Shown: one piece after another, positions 34,487 through 46,065 of the stretch
Numbering within the stretch: position 1 is the first letter of the stretch
Layout of the letters: each line of letters begins with the position of its first letter
DNA from: Trebouxia sp. TZW2008
Lineage: Eukaryota > Chlorophyta > Trebouxiophyceae > Trebouxiales > Trebouxiaceae
Length of the DNA stretch: 64,000 nucleotides
Reading direction: 5' to 3'
Assembly: GCA_002118135.1 (NCBI GenBank)
Contig: BDIU01000253.1
Span: forward strand, 62,001 to 126,000
Made by a program: the position numbers and the translations under genes
The notes under the pieces: generated by a model
The model's input: the letters and a program-made list of their open reading frames with translations, nothing else
The model's database searches: none
Told to the model about the DNA's origin: nothing

Positions 34487-37400
34487 CAGTCTGACGCCTT
34501 GCCTGTGTCAATTGGGGTGTCTTGACGGCTGCCCCATTCAGACCAAGACCCGTCATACACTGCTACCTGCATGCAAATAAGATGCATGTAAGACCCCAAC
34601 ATGCAAGGCAAGCTTTCATTCAGGCCAAGGCCCATCATACATTGCTACCTGCATGCACACAAGGTGCATGTGAGACCCAAAATGCCAGGCAAGCTCATGC
34701 AAGATCACAGCATGCGAGGCAAGCTTGCCATATTTTTTTTTGCTTCTTTTTTTTGGCCTCTGTCAGCAGCATATCTTGTCAGCCGTGAGTGTCATGTGTA
34801 ATGACATGAAGCTGCTGCAATGGCTCAGAGATGTGGTCCCCATCTCTGACTATCTCAAAGCACCAAAGCAGCTGCAATTGTGCACAGTGCAGCAAAGCTG
34901 ACAGCATACATGCCAGTCAAGAGTAAATTTGGGCATATACTCCATCATCAATGATTTGCAGCTTTTGCCAATGCTTTGAACTGAGTGCAGCACTGTTGTT
35001 TTCCTTGTGTTGCCCTTTTCCGTGGTTTGTGCATGTACCTTGGGTTGTGGCGATAGCTGATGGAGGGCAAGGGCCAGCACACTGGCGGTGACCCCTGTGC
35101 CGCAGCTGGTCACCAGGGGCCGCTGCAGGTCCACCCCTGCTGTCGAGAACACACCCTGAATCTCATCTGGGCTCTTCAATCTGCACAGTACAAACGGACT
35201 TGACTTGTGATGTTCAAGGCACAAAGCACATTCACAACTTGTTTGCTTTTTGACACAAGGTATGATGGCTTACATAAGCAGCTTGTGGTCATGTCAGTTT
35301 GTCGGAGGTTTACCCCTGCTATTGAGGATACACCCTGAACGTCTTCTGGGCTCTTCAGCCTGCAAACTAGCGACAAAAAGGTTAAACGTTTCAGAGCTAA
35401 TGTTCAGTACACATCCATCGCTTGTGCATGGTCTTGCGCACCACAAGTCATGGTGCTGTATTGAATGCTAGCTCTGAAAACTTCAACCTCTTTATTGCTG
35501 TTTTGCACAAGATATTATGCCGTTCAGAAGACCATGTGGTCATGGCGGTGCATTGCAAATCCACCCCTGCTGAGTGAACACCTTGCATCTCATCTGGACT
35601 CTTCAGCCTGCTCAACAGTGACCGTCAAATTCAAGCTTGGAAGTCAAACAGGAACTAACTAATTGTTTGCTGTCTTGCACAAGGTATATTACCATACAGA
35701 AGACCCTATGGTCACGGCAGTGCAATGTCAATCTGACCCTGCTGAGACCAAGCCCTGAATGTCTTTTGGGCTCTTCAGGATGCACATCAGTGGCAACTGA
35801 AAGCAGTCTCAAGGGATTCAGGACCCACTGCACGCTGACATGTTGTGTGCTAGCTGGCCAGTGCTCTGCATTGGCATACTTTCCTGCTGAGCTGACTGCA
35901 CCTGCAGTGGAGTGCAGCTGCAACATTGCCTGACACCACTGCCAGCAAGGCCTTCATTGCTGGTGGCAGCAATATTGCTGTTGCTGCACCAACAGTCCCT
36001 AGGCATCTCACAGAAGCCAACTAGTTTGCAGTGCCCGATTTGCTCAGATCCATTTGTCAGTACACATAATGTTTATTGTGTTTACTAACACATGTATCCA
36101 TGTTCGTCATAGAGTGGTTGCCAAGTATTTCTAATTCTTTCTCCAACCCGTTATAATTTCCCTGAACATGATCTGTTTATCTCATTTGGTGGACAAATGT
36201 GCAGAGCAGCCACAGCACATGCTTGCAGGCAGCCAAATGTTTAGCAATGGTGAAGCTGAGCATTGATGATCACTTTATGGCATGGCCACAAATTCTGCAT
36301 TATTTCGAATGTTAGTGAGGCATTAGCTAGCTGTCTTGAGAACCATTGATTGTGAATATAGACTCACAGTTGTATCAATGTTTACAGAATGCTCTACTGG
36401 ATGTGACACACATCAGCAAAAGAACAAATTGCTGTGCAAAATGGCTGTGTGAAATCACTGCAATAGCCGTGATTCTATGCACTGTTGGCTGAGCTGCATC
36501 TAAGTTCGGCTTAGCATGCAGACGGCAAAAGTCATTGCATCTCCTTGCCTAAGCTGCTTGCTGGCTCAGCCAGTGGATTTGCCAAAACGCAACAAGATTA
36601 GGGCCTTTTTTGCAGTGGCAGCAAATGGCTCATCTAGGCTAATCTGCCTGCTGACTCATCATGGCTCATGCCACTTTGCACTGGTTTACAGCGGCTAAGC
36701 ATACAGCTAATCAGGGGGATATAGGGCATGGAGCGGCACATAACTTGATGCCTTACAAGAGCGTCTATAACTGCAACTAGTAAGCCGTGTGTCAGAGCAC
36801 ACGCTCTGCTGTACTTGGCATCTGTACTTGCCATGAGTAAGCAAATGTCAAAGGTATCATGTGTACCTGCCGTTGGTGAGCAGTGTGTCGAAGGGCACAT
36901 TCCTGCTGTGAGGTATGTGGCCCCCTCTCATGCCAGGCCGGGGCTCTGGAGCAGTTGCCTCAAACCGCCCTGCCCCTCTGGCATCCACCACAACTTCCCG
37001 CTGACTCTCCACATTACGTAAAACCTCCTGCAGGTCCCTGACCTGTTCCCTCTGCAGTCAGCACATACGCTGGTCAAGCGTTGCAATGATATCTGTCGGA
37101 CCCCTGGAGGGAACAGCATTGAATATGACTACAGTCAGCACAGCTTTCAGATGCCGCACATGCTTTGCAAAGGCTTTCTCCTTTTGCAATGCTGCAGGTT
37201 CTTGCTGACTCAACACATTCAATGCTTTCTGCAACGGGTGCCTGAGTCCATTCCTGCACAGACAGGATAAGTACCTGATGCAGGCAAGCAGTGAAAAAAT
37301 GCAAGCTGCAGTTCAAGATTGCAGTGGGAAAGCTCTGAGCGCATCATGCTAGTGAATCATCATACGTAATACTCAGTTTGCAACATGTAACACGCAACAT

Positions 37401-40400
37401 GTGGCATCTGACAGTGCGAATCACTGAAGATGCAGTGCAGGTTGTGAAATTTACGATACGCTGGCGCCGATGCTGATAAGCATGCGTAAGTATCTTCAAG
37501 TGTCAATCATTGAAAATAGGGGTATGGTGATTCACTGATGCTACAGGTCATTCCACTGACAGCACCCAGTAAGATATGCCATTCTGACAAAGCCTTTAGG
37601 CTGGACAGCTTTATGACATCGCACCCCAGCATGAATGTCCAATACCTGATTGCTTTGCTCATATGCATATCATAGCATACCATAGCATATGCGAGCTTCA
37701 TGAACGTGTCAAACTGCATCAGAATTCCTCACAAGAGTGCATGTAAGGAGCCAGCAGGCGAACCAAAGAGAGAACTTACTTGCAAGTGAGCTTGGTATTG
37801 TAGCTTGGCAGGAGGTTGGCGAGCAGCCTTCACTGCAGCTTCTAGCTGGTCTTCTGACACCGGTGACTCATCTGTCTGATAGCCCGCAGCAAGCCATGCC
37901 GGCAAACCGCCATCAAGCACTGCAATGCTGCAAACACAGTAACAATGACAGTTTGCAGCAAGCCATGCCAACATCAAGCGTTCAAATTCTGCAAGCATAT
38001 CAGCAGCCACAGCTTTGATTCCTGACTACATCATGCAGAACTGCACTCTGCTTGGTGAGCAGCCAAAATGAGCGTTGATGTGCGCTCGACAGCTATGGCA
38101 CCAGCCAGTTCTTGACGGTACTCTGTCACCTGCAAGCCTGATCTCATAATGTTCTCAGGCTACAGCAGCAGAGAACAATACGATGTGTGGTTTGTGATCC
38201 TTGATTGTTCAGCACCAATGCTGCAACTAACGGTGCAGCATCGGCCCAGCTGCAGCACAGTGGCAAACTAGCCAATCTGCCTTGACAGTCAGCAAGGCGG
38301 CTCAACAGGGTCTAGTTGCTCAGCTACTGATGGTCCCAAAGCTCATTGAGCTTTCTGTGGCTTTGAAGCTGTAAAATATGGACATGAGCAGTATTCAATA
38401 CATACCAACTGGCAACTGACTTCAGCGGTCTATCAATTTGAATACTTCATTGCTATTTCTGCATGTATAGTACTTGTGAGTGAATCCATTAGACTTCATG
38501 CACCTGCCGTGTCCAAGCACTTCAATAATCTGTCAGACTCTTGCAGCGCTAAACAGGCCAGAGCGGTCATAGACGACTACTTGGATGTTGTGCCCACTAC
38601 CCACTCCACCCAGTGTGTCTCCTGCGGCTGCAAACGCTTGCTCTGACATTTCTGGGGCTTAAAAGCTTACCTGCTGTGTCCAAACACTTTGAACGTCCAC
38701 CAGGCCCTTGCCGCATTGATCAGGCCAGAGCGGATACACAACAGACTGTGTGTCATTGACACTGCCAACAGAGATATTTGTGGATTTGAGATTGAGAATT
38801 GTGTGGATTCGAAGATTACCTGTCATGCCCAAACACTTTGAAGGTCCACCAGACCCTTGCCGCACTGAACAGGCCAGAGCGTTCAATCACAACAACTTGT
38901 GTGTCCTATGCCAACGGAGACAATGAGACCTAAAGCTCACCTGTTATGCCCAAAGACCTTGCAGGCCCACCAGACTCTTGCAGCGCTGAACAGGCCAGAG
39001 CGGTCATAGACAACAACCTGTGTGTCATTGCCGACACCAATTAAGATTTCGGGGCTGTAAAGCTCACCTGATATGTCCAAAGACTTTGAACGTTGACCAG
39101 ACTTGTGCTGCGCTGAACAGGCCAGAGCGGTCATAGACAACAGCCTGTGTGTCACTGCCAATGTCCAATGCCTCTGCTGCAGCTGCAAACGCTTGTTCTG
39201 ATATGTCTGGGACTTGGAAGCTTACCTGCTGTGCCCGAACACTGTGAAAGTCCACCAGACTCTTGCAGCACTGAACAGGGCAGAGCGATCGTGAACGACT
39301 ACTTGTGTGTCATTGTTGATACTCAATACATCTGCTGCAGCTGCAAATGCTTGGTCTGAGCACATCACGGCGCACTGACATTTCTGGGCTTTGAAGCTCA
39401 CCTGTCATGTCCCAAGACTTTGAAAGTCCACCAGACTCTTGCCGCACTGAACAGGCCAGAGCGGTCATACACAACAATCTGTGTGTCATTGCCAATACCC
39501 AAGGCGTCTGCTGCAGCTGCAAAGGCTTGTTCTGAGCAGATCATGGCACCCTAAGATCTCTGGGGTTTTGAAGCTCACCTGCTGGACGTAGCAGCTGCAA
39601 CCACTTTGAAACTCCACCAGACCCTTGCTGCATTGAACAGGCCAGAGCGGATACACAACAAAAAGTGTGTCATTAACACTGCCAACAGAGAGATTTGTGG
39701 ATTTAATATCAAGACTTCTGTGAATTTGAAGATTACCTGTCATGCCCAAAGACTTTGAAGGTCCACCAGACTCTTGCTGCACTGAACAGGCCAGAGCGGT
39801 CATACACAACAACCTGTGTGTCATTGCTGATACCCAAGGCGTCTGCTGCAGCTGCAAATGCTTGCTCCGAGGGTAGCATGTGCGGCAAGTTGACGCTCTT
39901 GTCTGCTATGTTGTCCACATCAAAGAATTGGCTGCCTGGTATGCGGCTCTGACTGAACTGCTCCTGAGGGTCGCCTTTGCCTACACAGCAGCAACTGACT
40001 CTGTGAAGCTGTTGTAGGGATTTGTGCCGCAGAGGTATGGTTTCCCAGTAGGGTCTGCAACTGGCTCGAAAATTGCCTTTGTGTAGACAGCAGCAGCCCT
40101 TGCTAAGGTATGCAACACCTGAAGTAGGCGTTATACCGATGCTGGCTGATCAATGCAGTTTTGGGATTCTGCCTCAGATTGCCAAGGAGGTATACAGCAG
40201 CAACTGCTGCTGTGCAGAGATGATGCTTGTGTGCAATGCAGAAAAGCTGTTTACATTGAGACACGGTTCAGAGATGCTGCCTGTATCTTGTGCAGTGCAG
40301 AGATCATGTTCACCTTGAGATGAGCTTCAATCCTATTACACAGATAGCACTCAAGCGAATCAGATCAAGGCTTGCAAAAACTTCCTCTCATGTGTATGGG

Positions 40401-41518
40401 CTCTGCAATCAGCTACAGAACATTTGCCAGATGCTTCTGTTGCAGACTGGACAGCCATTGTATTGAGGCAGCTGCAGGGGCAATGCAGCAGTGAACTGCT
40501 GTTTTGCGTATGAGCTTACAGAGATGTCACATGCTGCAAACACGTGTCAGGCCTGTGCTGACACGTGTTTGAAGCAGAATGTGAGTACGTCACATTGGCA
40601 TTGCCAAAGGGAATACGCACCCTGCTGCTCTTCACAACAATGGGCAGAAAAAGTCTACATCATCAGGCATCATAGCAGGAGCCTCTGTCTAAAGAGGCAG
40701 CTTGGAAGCAACAATGGATATGCATGCAATGCCGTTTAGCAGTTGCATCAACAACCACCATGGCATGCTTTGCTCTTTTGCTGATCTGCAGCACCTCTGC
40801 TGCACTTGTAAAAGTGGGCTGTGAAACATAAGCTGTTGTGGTGCATCCAACAACACAACTTTATGAGCGCAGTGATGCAAGGAATCACACAGTGTTGCAA
40901 ATAACATTCCATGGGAGATATCTGGTGAAGCTGTATTAGAATGTGCACGTGCTTAGAATGCTTGCAAACTTGCCTGAGTTCGGTAGATACCAAGTCCCAT
41001 CCAAGATCTTCAAATCCGCAGAGTGCAGCCTGGCACAAAGCATGCAATAGTTGAATGCAGCTGTTCCACAAGCCGTGTAGCACAGGTAGAGGTGCTTGCG
41101 CACACAGAGGCTAGCTGCAGTTCTGTAAGCAAGAGTTTGCATTGTGCACCTGTCGTTGAGCCAGCTAGGAGTTACCAAGGACGACGACATTAAGCTCCTG
41201 CAAGGTTGGGTGAACCTGCAGGACAAGACCAAGCCGTGCTGATGACCGATACAGAGCCGTTCGCTGAAGTTTGTGCCTAGTGGGTGCTTTGCATGCTGAT
41301 GCCTTGTAGCTGAGGTAGTCTCACCCTCGTCGACGCACAGACGAGCGCGTGTGTCGGAACGGTCCGGTCAAGACCTGCAAAAAGCGTTTTCGCTGCGCTT
41401 CTGACTCCATACTACATTTCATGCATATGCACCACAAGCATACCTTGATACTTCCGAGACGAGAACAAGAGGTAACGCCGGCGTATGAGTAGGCAGCAAA
41501 GCGCGTCACCGGTTGCAT
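34487..41518 (-). CDS. Two-domain 3-mercaptopyruvate/thiosulfate sulfurtransferase
   Basis: Exon 1 starts at ATG 41518 (MQPVTRFAAYSYAGVTSCSR), a likely organelle-targeting peptide. Further exons give SSSLVTPSWLNDR (41155-41205), LHSADLKILDGTWYLPNS (40974-41040) and GDPQEQFSQSRIPGSQFFDV through VVVYDRSGLFSAARVWWTFK (39735-39980). Then follow IAVLDGGLPAWLAAGYQTDE (37787-37930), VVVDARGAGRFEATAPEPRP with GMRGGHIPHSRNVPF (36865-37045), LKSPDEIQGVFSTAGVDLQR with the active-site loop SCGTGVTASVLAL (35037-35180), and VAVYDGSWSEWGSRQDTP with the stop at 34487. The CGTGVTA loop with catalytic Cys is the mercaptopyruvate sulfurtransferase signature. The enzyme transfers sulfane sulfur to cyanide or thiols. 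The intron after 40974 appears to use a GC donor, and the intron from 38 to 39.7 kb holds a long array of exon copies. Confidence 0.92.
34535..34710 (-). repeat. Tandem copies of the last sulfurtransferase exon start
   Basis: ATTCAGACCAAGACCCGTCA with a TACACTGCTACCTGCATGCA block (true acceptor region, about 34535-34575) is repeated about 75 bp upstream at 34618-34655 as ATTCAGGCCAAGGCCCATCA, and partly once more. Confidence 0.85.
35270..35790 (-). repeat. Three copies of the active-site exon's first part
   Basis: The start of the exon at 35037-35180 (encoding LKSPDEIQGVFSTAGVDL) recurs at about 35300-35365, 35560-35615 and 35735-35785. The TCTGGGCTCTTCAGCCTGCA acceptor side is retained. The first copy is nearly open (SPEDVQGVSSIAGVNLR); the others have deletions. 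None reaches the catalytic Cys loop. Confidence 0.9.
37870..38010 (-). repeat. Partial copy of the DGGLPAW exon start
   Basis: GCAGCAAGCCATGCCGGCAA and CATCAAGCACTGCAATGCTG at the exon start recur about 60-70 bp upstream as GCAGCAAGCCATGCCAACAT plus CAAGCGTTCAAATTCTGCAA. Confidence 0.75.
38500..39720 (-). repeat. Array of eight extra copies of a sulfurtransferase exon 3' half
   Basis: Including the true exon (39735-39980) there are nine copies starting near 38505, 38670, 38815, 38940, 39068, 39225, 39400, 39580 and 39735, spaced 125-180 bp. Each repeats the codons around VVVYDRSGLFSAARVWW, the AG|GT donor and part of the intron. Copies near 39400, 39225 and 39068 are fully open across the unit, and 38940 is open but shorter. 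Copies near 39580 and 38670 lack the Asp codon region, 38815 is frameshifted, and 38505 has an in-frame stop. The mix of intact and decayed units indicates repeated tandem duplication over time. Confidence 0.95.
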
Positions 41519-41773
41519 GCCGGTGATCACCGCATCAGGCGTTCAAGTCTGTCAAGCCGAGCGATCTGGAAGTCGACTGAATCACTGTGCCCAAACTCGC
41601 TGCAAGCTGTGGACTGTAACACGCTTCGGTAATTGCCTTGCGTGCTTGCTCAAGCGTGCTGCATGACTGCAATGAACGTTGACTGGTTAGCGTTATGGTG
41701 AGCTTGTTAGCGTTATAGCGACTTGCTGCTCGAGCGAGCTTGCAATGTTGCGAAACAGCAAGGTGCGTGCAGC
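41519..41773. promoter_or_regulatory. Short divergent promoter, sulfurtransferase / FKBP
   Basis: Only 255 bp separate the two opposed start codons, so the promoters must overlap. A short direct repeat, TGGTTAGCGTTATGGTGAGC then TTGTTAGCGTTATAGCGAC, lies at 41687-41725 and could be a regulatory element. Confidence 0.55.
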
Positions 41774-44700
41774 ATGCAGACAGTCTTGAGCTCAAACAGT
41801 GCGCTCTGCAAACCCGCAGGTAAGTCAGCCGGCGTTGTCAAAGGTCGCAGGAAACCGCCGCAGCTGCTTTAAGCACACACCGTGCAACGCAGGCTCTCGA
41901 AGGCCATTCGCGGCAGGCACAGCGAGCCGCAAGCTTCAATGCAGGCAAAAACCTGCGCCAAATTGTCGTGTTGACCGAACAGAACGAACTGTATTCGACA
42001 GACGCGCTCTGCTATTGGCTTCGGCAGCCTCCGCAGGTGAGCATTTCTGTTGAAGACATCGTAGTCTGTTGCGCGCGCATTCAATGAAGCATTGCAGACA
42101 GGGTTGACGCTAGACATTATTTACATCTGGCATGCAGTGAGCATTGTCGCCGCTGCCAGTACCGACGTTGCTAGTGCCGACCATGCTTTTGACGACGAAC
42201 TTGATGGTTTCAAGAAAGCTTCAAGTGGGCTTTACTGGAAAGACGTACAGGAAGGAACAGGACCCTCTCCAGTCAAGGGCGCCAACATCAGGTCATTCCC
42301 TTCCAACAGCAATCACTGCGCTGCTTTCAAGCAAGCATTGCCCACATCATGCATCACCAGCACCAATGCATGGGCTGGTGATGCATCATGCAGATCATGC
42401 ACAACATCACAACGCATCAGTGCTGCAGCACTGCCCTGAAAAGTCAGCTGTACTAATTGCCTGCAGGTGTCATTACAACGGCAGGCTGACTGACGGCACC
42501 ATGTTTGACTCTAGCTACGAAAGACGCAAGCCTCTTACATTCAAGGTGAGACTTTGGTCCTCTGCACTCAGATCTCAGCACTCAAACCATGCAGCTGCGC
42601 CACAGTGCGTGGAAGACCCCACCTTGATGATTGGACGCTGCCATGCTGTGCAGCATTTCTGCCCATGATTGTTTGGCTTACTCATCACCATGATGCTCAC
42701 AACAAGTGAGCCTGGTGCAACAGCACTGGGGCCACACACAGCTAGCAACCGTCTTCAACTGTACGGTGTCCCACATTTGGGATTGTCAGTATGCCTTGCT
42801 GCTTGCAGATAGGCGTGAGGCAGGTGATTGCTGGCTGGGATGTAGGCATCCTAGGTGATGGCAAGGAGGTGCCACCCATGAAGGTGAGGTGCCTCTTTTC
42901 ATCTTATGCATTTGCGTGCCAACCTGCATGACCTGAGAGCGTCCCAGTCGATGGTAAGGATGTGCCCCCAATGAAGGTGAGATGCCTCATGTCATCATCA
43001 TTCACCACCATCATTCTTTGTCATCATTTCAAGGACATATAGTCACTGCCACGGTGTGGCACATGTGATCAGCCGTGTTGGCTGGCTAAAGCATGTAACA
43101 TTTCTCTCTCAGCATCATCATGTGCATGCTTGTTAGTGAAGTTGCATGACCCTGCTTGTGGCTACAGAAGCACCCTCACATGATGCACATGCCCTTGATG
43201 AAGGTGAGATGCCTCATGTCATCATCTCTCACAACCATGATTCTTCATCATCAGCAGCATCATCATGTGCACGCTTGTTTGTGAAGTTCCATGATCCTGC
43301 TGATGGATACAAAATCCGCCTCACATGATGCACATGCCCTTGATGAAGGTGAGATGCCTCATGTCATCATCTCTCACAACTATCATTCTTCATCATCATC
43401 AGCATCATCATGTGCACGCCTGTTTGTGAAGTTCCATGACCCTGCTGCTGGATACAGAATCAGCCCCACATGATGCACATGCACTTGATGAAGGTGAGAT
43501 GCCTCATATCATCATCTTTCACCACCATCATTCTTTGTCATCATCAGCATCATCATATGCATGCTTGTTAGTGAAGTTCCATGACCCTGCCGGTGCGTAC
43601 AGAAGCACCCTCACATGATGCACGCACACTTGATGAAGGTGAGATGCCTCATGTATTGGGCTCAGCAATGCTGGCCATCTCGTGTCAGCAGCTTTCATAC
43701 CTAGGATTTCACGTGGAAGAGTTGTCGCAGCACTAGCATCTTCCTTCATTCTGATCCCAGCACTTCTCGATGCTTTGTTGGCAACATCAAAGACAATCAA
43801 GGTGTAGTGATGTGTTAGTGGCGTGGCAGCACTAGCACCTTTCCTTCATCTCTCTACCTATCTGGGTGCTTTGTTGACAAACGCCAAGACAATTCATAGC
43901 ATGCCTATTTTAGTTTAGATGTACGTTTCGTATTCATTTATTGTTGGCATTGTCTGTTGACCCCCCTGCTGGGTCCAAAAAGACAGTACAATTAACTGAT
44001 TGATTGACTGATTGCACACGCACCAGAGCCAACAGCAGATACATGCTATATACCATGCTGCATCCTGTGGATAAGTCTGTATATGTCAAACAGCTTGGGC
44101 GTGGTTGCTTATACTCTTGTGCACACATCACATGAGACATGTCACCAGGCACATGCCACAAGGCTGTCAGTTGGCAGCACTCACAAGGCTAGCTGACGTG
44201 AAGATGCCATCTTGATGTTCATGTCAGCCATTACCAACTATGGGGCCTGCTTGCAGTCTTGTTGCATGTGTCAGCAACTATGTGGGTCCTGCTGACGATC
44301 TTGTTGCGTGTGTCTGTGACTGTGAGCAAGCTGGCCTTGCCCTGTTATGTCAGCATGCCTGAGACGGAAGCCATTTGCGTCAGAAACTGCTGCAATACAT
44401 GCTCAGGAGGCTTGCACTGTTCCTTGTACTACTGCCCGTGTGAATATGATGCAGGGTGTGTGCATGCAACTGGTCATGCAGCACATCATGGGCACATTGT
44501 GTAAGATGATGTACCCTATCTGGGTTGTCAGTTCTTAGAGGAACCCACCATGATGCTCAATTTGCACAGACGCATGCTTTCATTGTGGCTCTGACGCATG
44601 CTTCGCATGGGTTGCTCACGGTGAGTGGGCAAAGTGCATTTGCATGCTGTTTGCAGCTCACAGACAATTGGTGATGCGCATTTGCATGTTATGTGTAGCG

Positions 44701-44850
44701 CACAGCAGCTGGGCAATGTGCATACAGGAGGGCGGAAAAAGGCTACTAATCATCCCACCTCAGCTAGGATATGGCGAAAGGGGAGCTGGAGGTGTCATAC
44801 CTCCAAATGCCATTCTTACATTTGAAGTCGAGCTTTTGGGCAAGAGATGA
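41774..44850 (+). CDS. Thylakoid-lumen FKBP-type peptidyl-prolyl isomerase
   Basis: Exons: 41774-41819, 41851-42036, 42138-42291, 42467-42545, 42809-42883 and 44728-44850; all joins keep the frame. Exon 1 starts [15 protein letters not shown]. The second exon is basic and ends [14 protein letters not shown], a twin-arginine motif before a hydrophobic stretch, followed in exon 3 by a likely cleavage site near DVASADHAF; this points to Tat import into the thylakoid lumen. The FKBP domain follows: [57 protein letters not shown], then [20 protein letters not shown] and [14 protein letters not shown]. The core pocket residues (Y, F, W, and the YGxxG loop) are present; the usual VHY is CHY here. 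The first intron is only 31 bp. The intron from 42884 to 44727 holds a 145-bp tandem array and a dispersed element. Confidence 0.92.
42925..43670 (+). repeat. 145-bp minisatellite derived from an FKBP exon end
   Basis: Near-identical 145-bp units begin at about 43180, 43325 and 43470 and continue to about 43660, with older partial units at 42925-43000 and 43060-43180. Each carries ATGAAGGTGAGATGCCTCAT, which mirrors the end of the true exon and its donor (ATGAAG|GTGAGGTGCCTC) at 42878-42890. The units also contain CATCATCA-rich stretches. The array thus multiplies a 5' splice site inside the intron. Confidence 0.95.
43752..44013 (+). mobile_element. ~260-bp dispersed element, copy 2
   Basis: Matches 17742-18004 along its whole length in the same orientation, ending in ACTGATTGATTGACTGATTG. 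It interrupts the FKBP intron directly after the 145-bp array. The two copies differ at many positions, so the insertions are not recent. Confidence 0.8.
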
Positions 44851-45997
44851 ATTGCTGCAAATGAAGAAAACCAATCTGCCCATGAAGTCAGAGCTCAGTG
44901 ACAAACGCAACGGGCAGTGACCAGATTGATGTGAATGAAGGTCACAAGCAACTCAACCCTGCAGACAAAGCAAGAAGCAAGTGTTGAGTTGATGCTCAGT
45001 TAGGGTGCAGCTCTGCCAACAAGCTTCGAGCTGCATATGGTTGACGCTGTCTTTCTCGTGTAGATTTACCCTTGATCAGTTGCCATATAGCTTGTGTGTT
45101 GGCTTTTGTCAAAAATGACACATAACCGGTTGATGCCACTAGGCTAGATTCACTAGCTTACGTGCTACCCTGTTACAGCTTTGCCATAAGTAGAACAGCA
45201 AGGCACACTTGCTGGCGGCCCTTGTGCACAAACGTGTCTGAAAGCTGACAAAGAGCCTTGCTTTAGGTTGCTGTCCTGCTTTGCATGCAAAACAAATTCA
45301 TGTACCAACGGTCAGATTTGCTTCACTGACCTCAGCCACACAAGGCTGAGAAATTCAAACATGAGGGCAGTTGTGCAAGCGAATCGTGGATGGCAATGGG
45401 GGTACAGCAACATCTTGCATGCGTTGTGATGCTTACACATATTATGCTCAGGGTAGGTAAGCTTTTATTGCTCGTAACAGCACCATCAATCTGTATAACG
45501 GGTTCATTCTACAGCATTTGTTGAGAACTGTTGAGCCACTGACCAGACCAAGGGCCAACTCACTCAAAGAAGTGAACTTCACCTAAGCTATATGGAGGTG
45601 CTTGCAAGCTATAACGCAGCCAGTCATTATTGGGCTGTGCTGTCTAGTTGCAGACCTGTTGAATGACAAACAGATACTCATAGTCACAAGTTGATGCACT
45701 CTAAGCTAATCATTTGACTGTAACACAAGACATTCTTGCCGTCTGAGGCAAGAATGCTGTAAATAAATGCCTGTAAGAATCAAATGCTTGGGTCATGGAG
45801 CTGTACAATCATTCCTAAGTCATAAGCAAGGGCCCAAGACAAACTTACAGACATGCTACAGCAGTACACAGCAGCCTATCTGGCTGCACACTACAAGATT
45901 CATGCGCCGACATCCATAAGAGAGTGGGTCTGCTGCAAGTTATTTGAATGCCTGTTGTGAGGCACACAGCAGCATAGTTGACTGCCCACTACAAGCT
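44851..45997. other. Convergent intergenic region, FKBP / PP2C-like
   Basis: No gene is supported. A TGTAA occurs at about 45772, and the region presumably holds long 3' UTRs of the two converging genes. A ~95-bp tandem duplication covers its end. Confidence 0.4.
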
Positions 45998-46065
45998 TCA
46001 AGCGCTGACACCCACAAGAGAGTGAGCCTGCTGCAAGTTATTGGGATGCCTGTTGTGAGGCGCTC
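45874..46065 (-). repeat. ~95-bp tandem duplication over the PP2C-like stop codon
   Basis: CACTACAAGATTCATGCGCC through GAATGCCTGTTGTGAGGC is repeated as CACTACAAGCTTCAAGCGCT through GGATGCCTGTTGTGAGGC. The second copy contains the C-terminal codons and stop of the minus-strand gene; the first copy lies just beyond it. Confidence 0.85.

Noticed and set aside
34730..34756. Poly(T) run as a poly(A) tail of a retrogene on the minus strand
   Set aside because: The run is interrupted (GCTTC), has no target-site duplication, and the adjacent sequence is an exon copy with introns, not a processed transcript.
38500..39720. Exon copies as a functional set of mutually exclusive exons
   Set aside because: All extra copies lack the exon's 5' part, most edges are out of phase with the preceding donor, and four of eight are broken. 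Kept as a finding because one copy could be spliced in frame.
42144..42668. 174-codon plus-strand frame
   Set aside because: It reads FKBP exons in the wrong frame and continues through an intron; the correct frame has the conserved FKBP residues.
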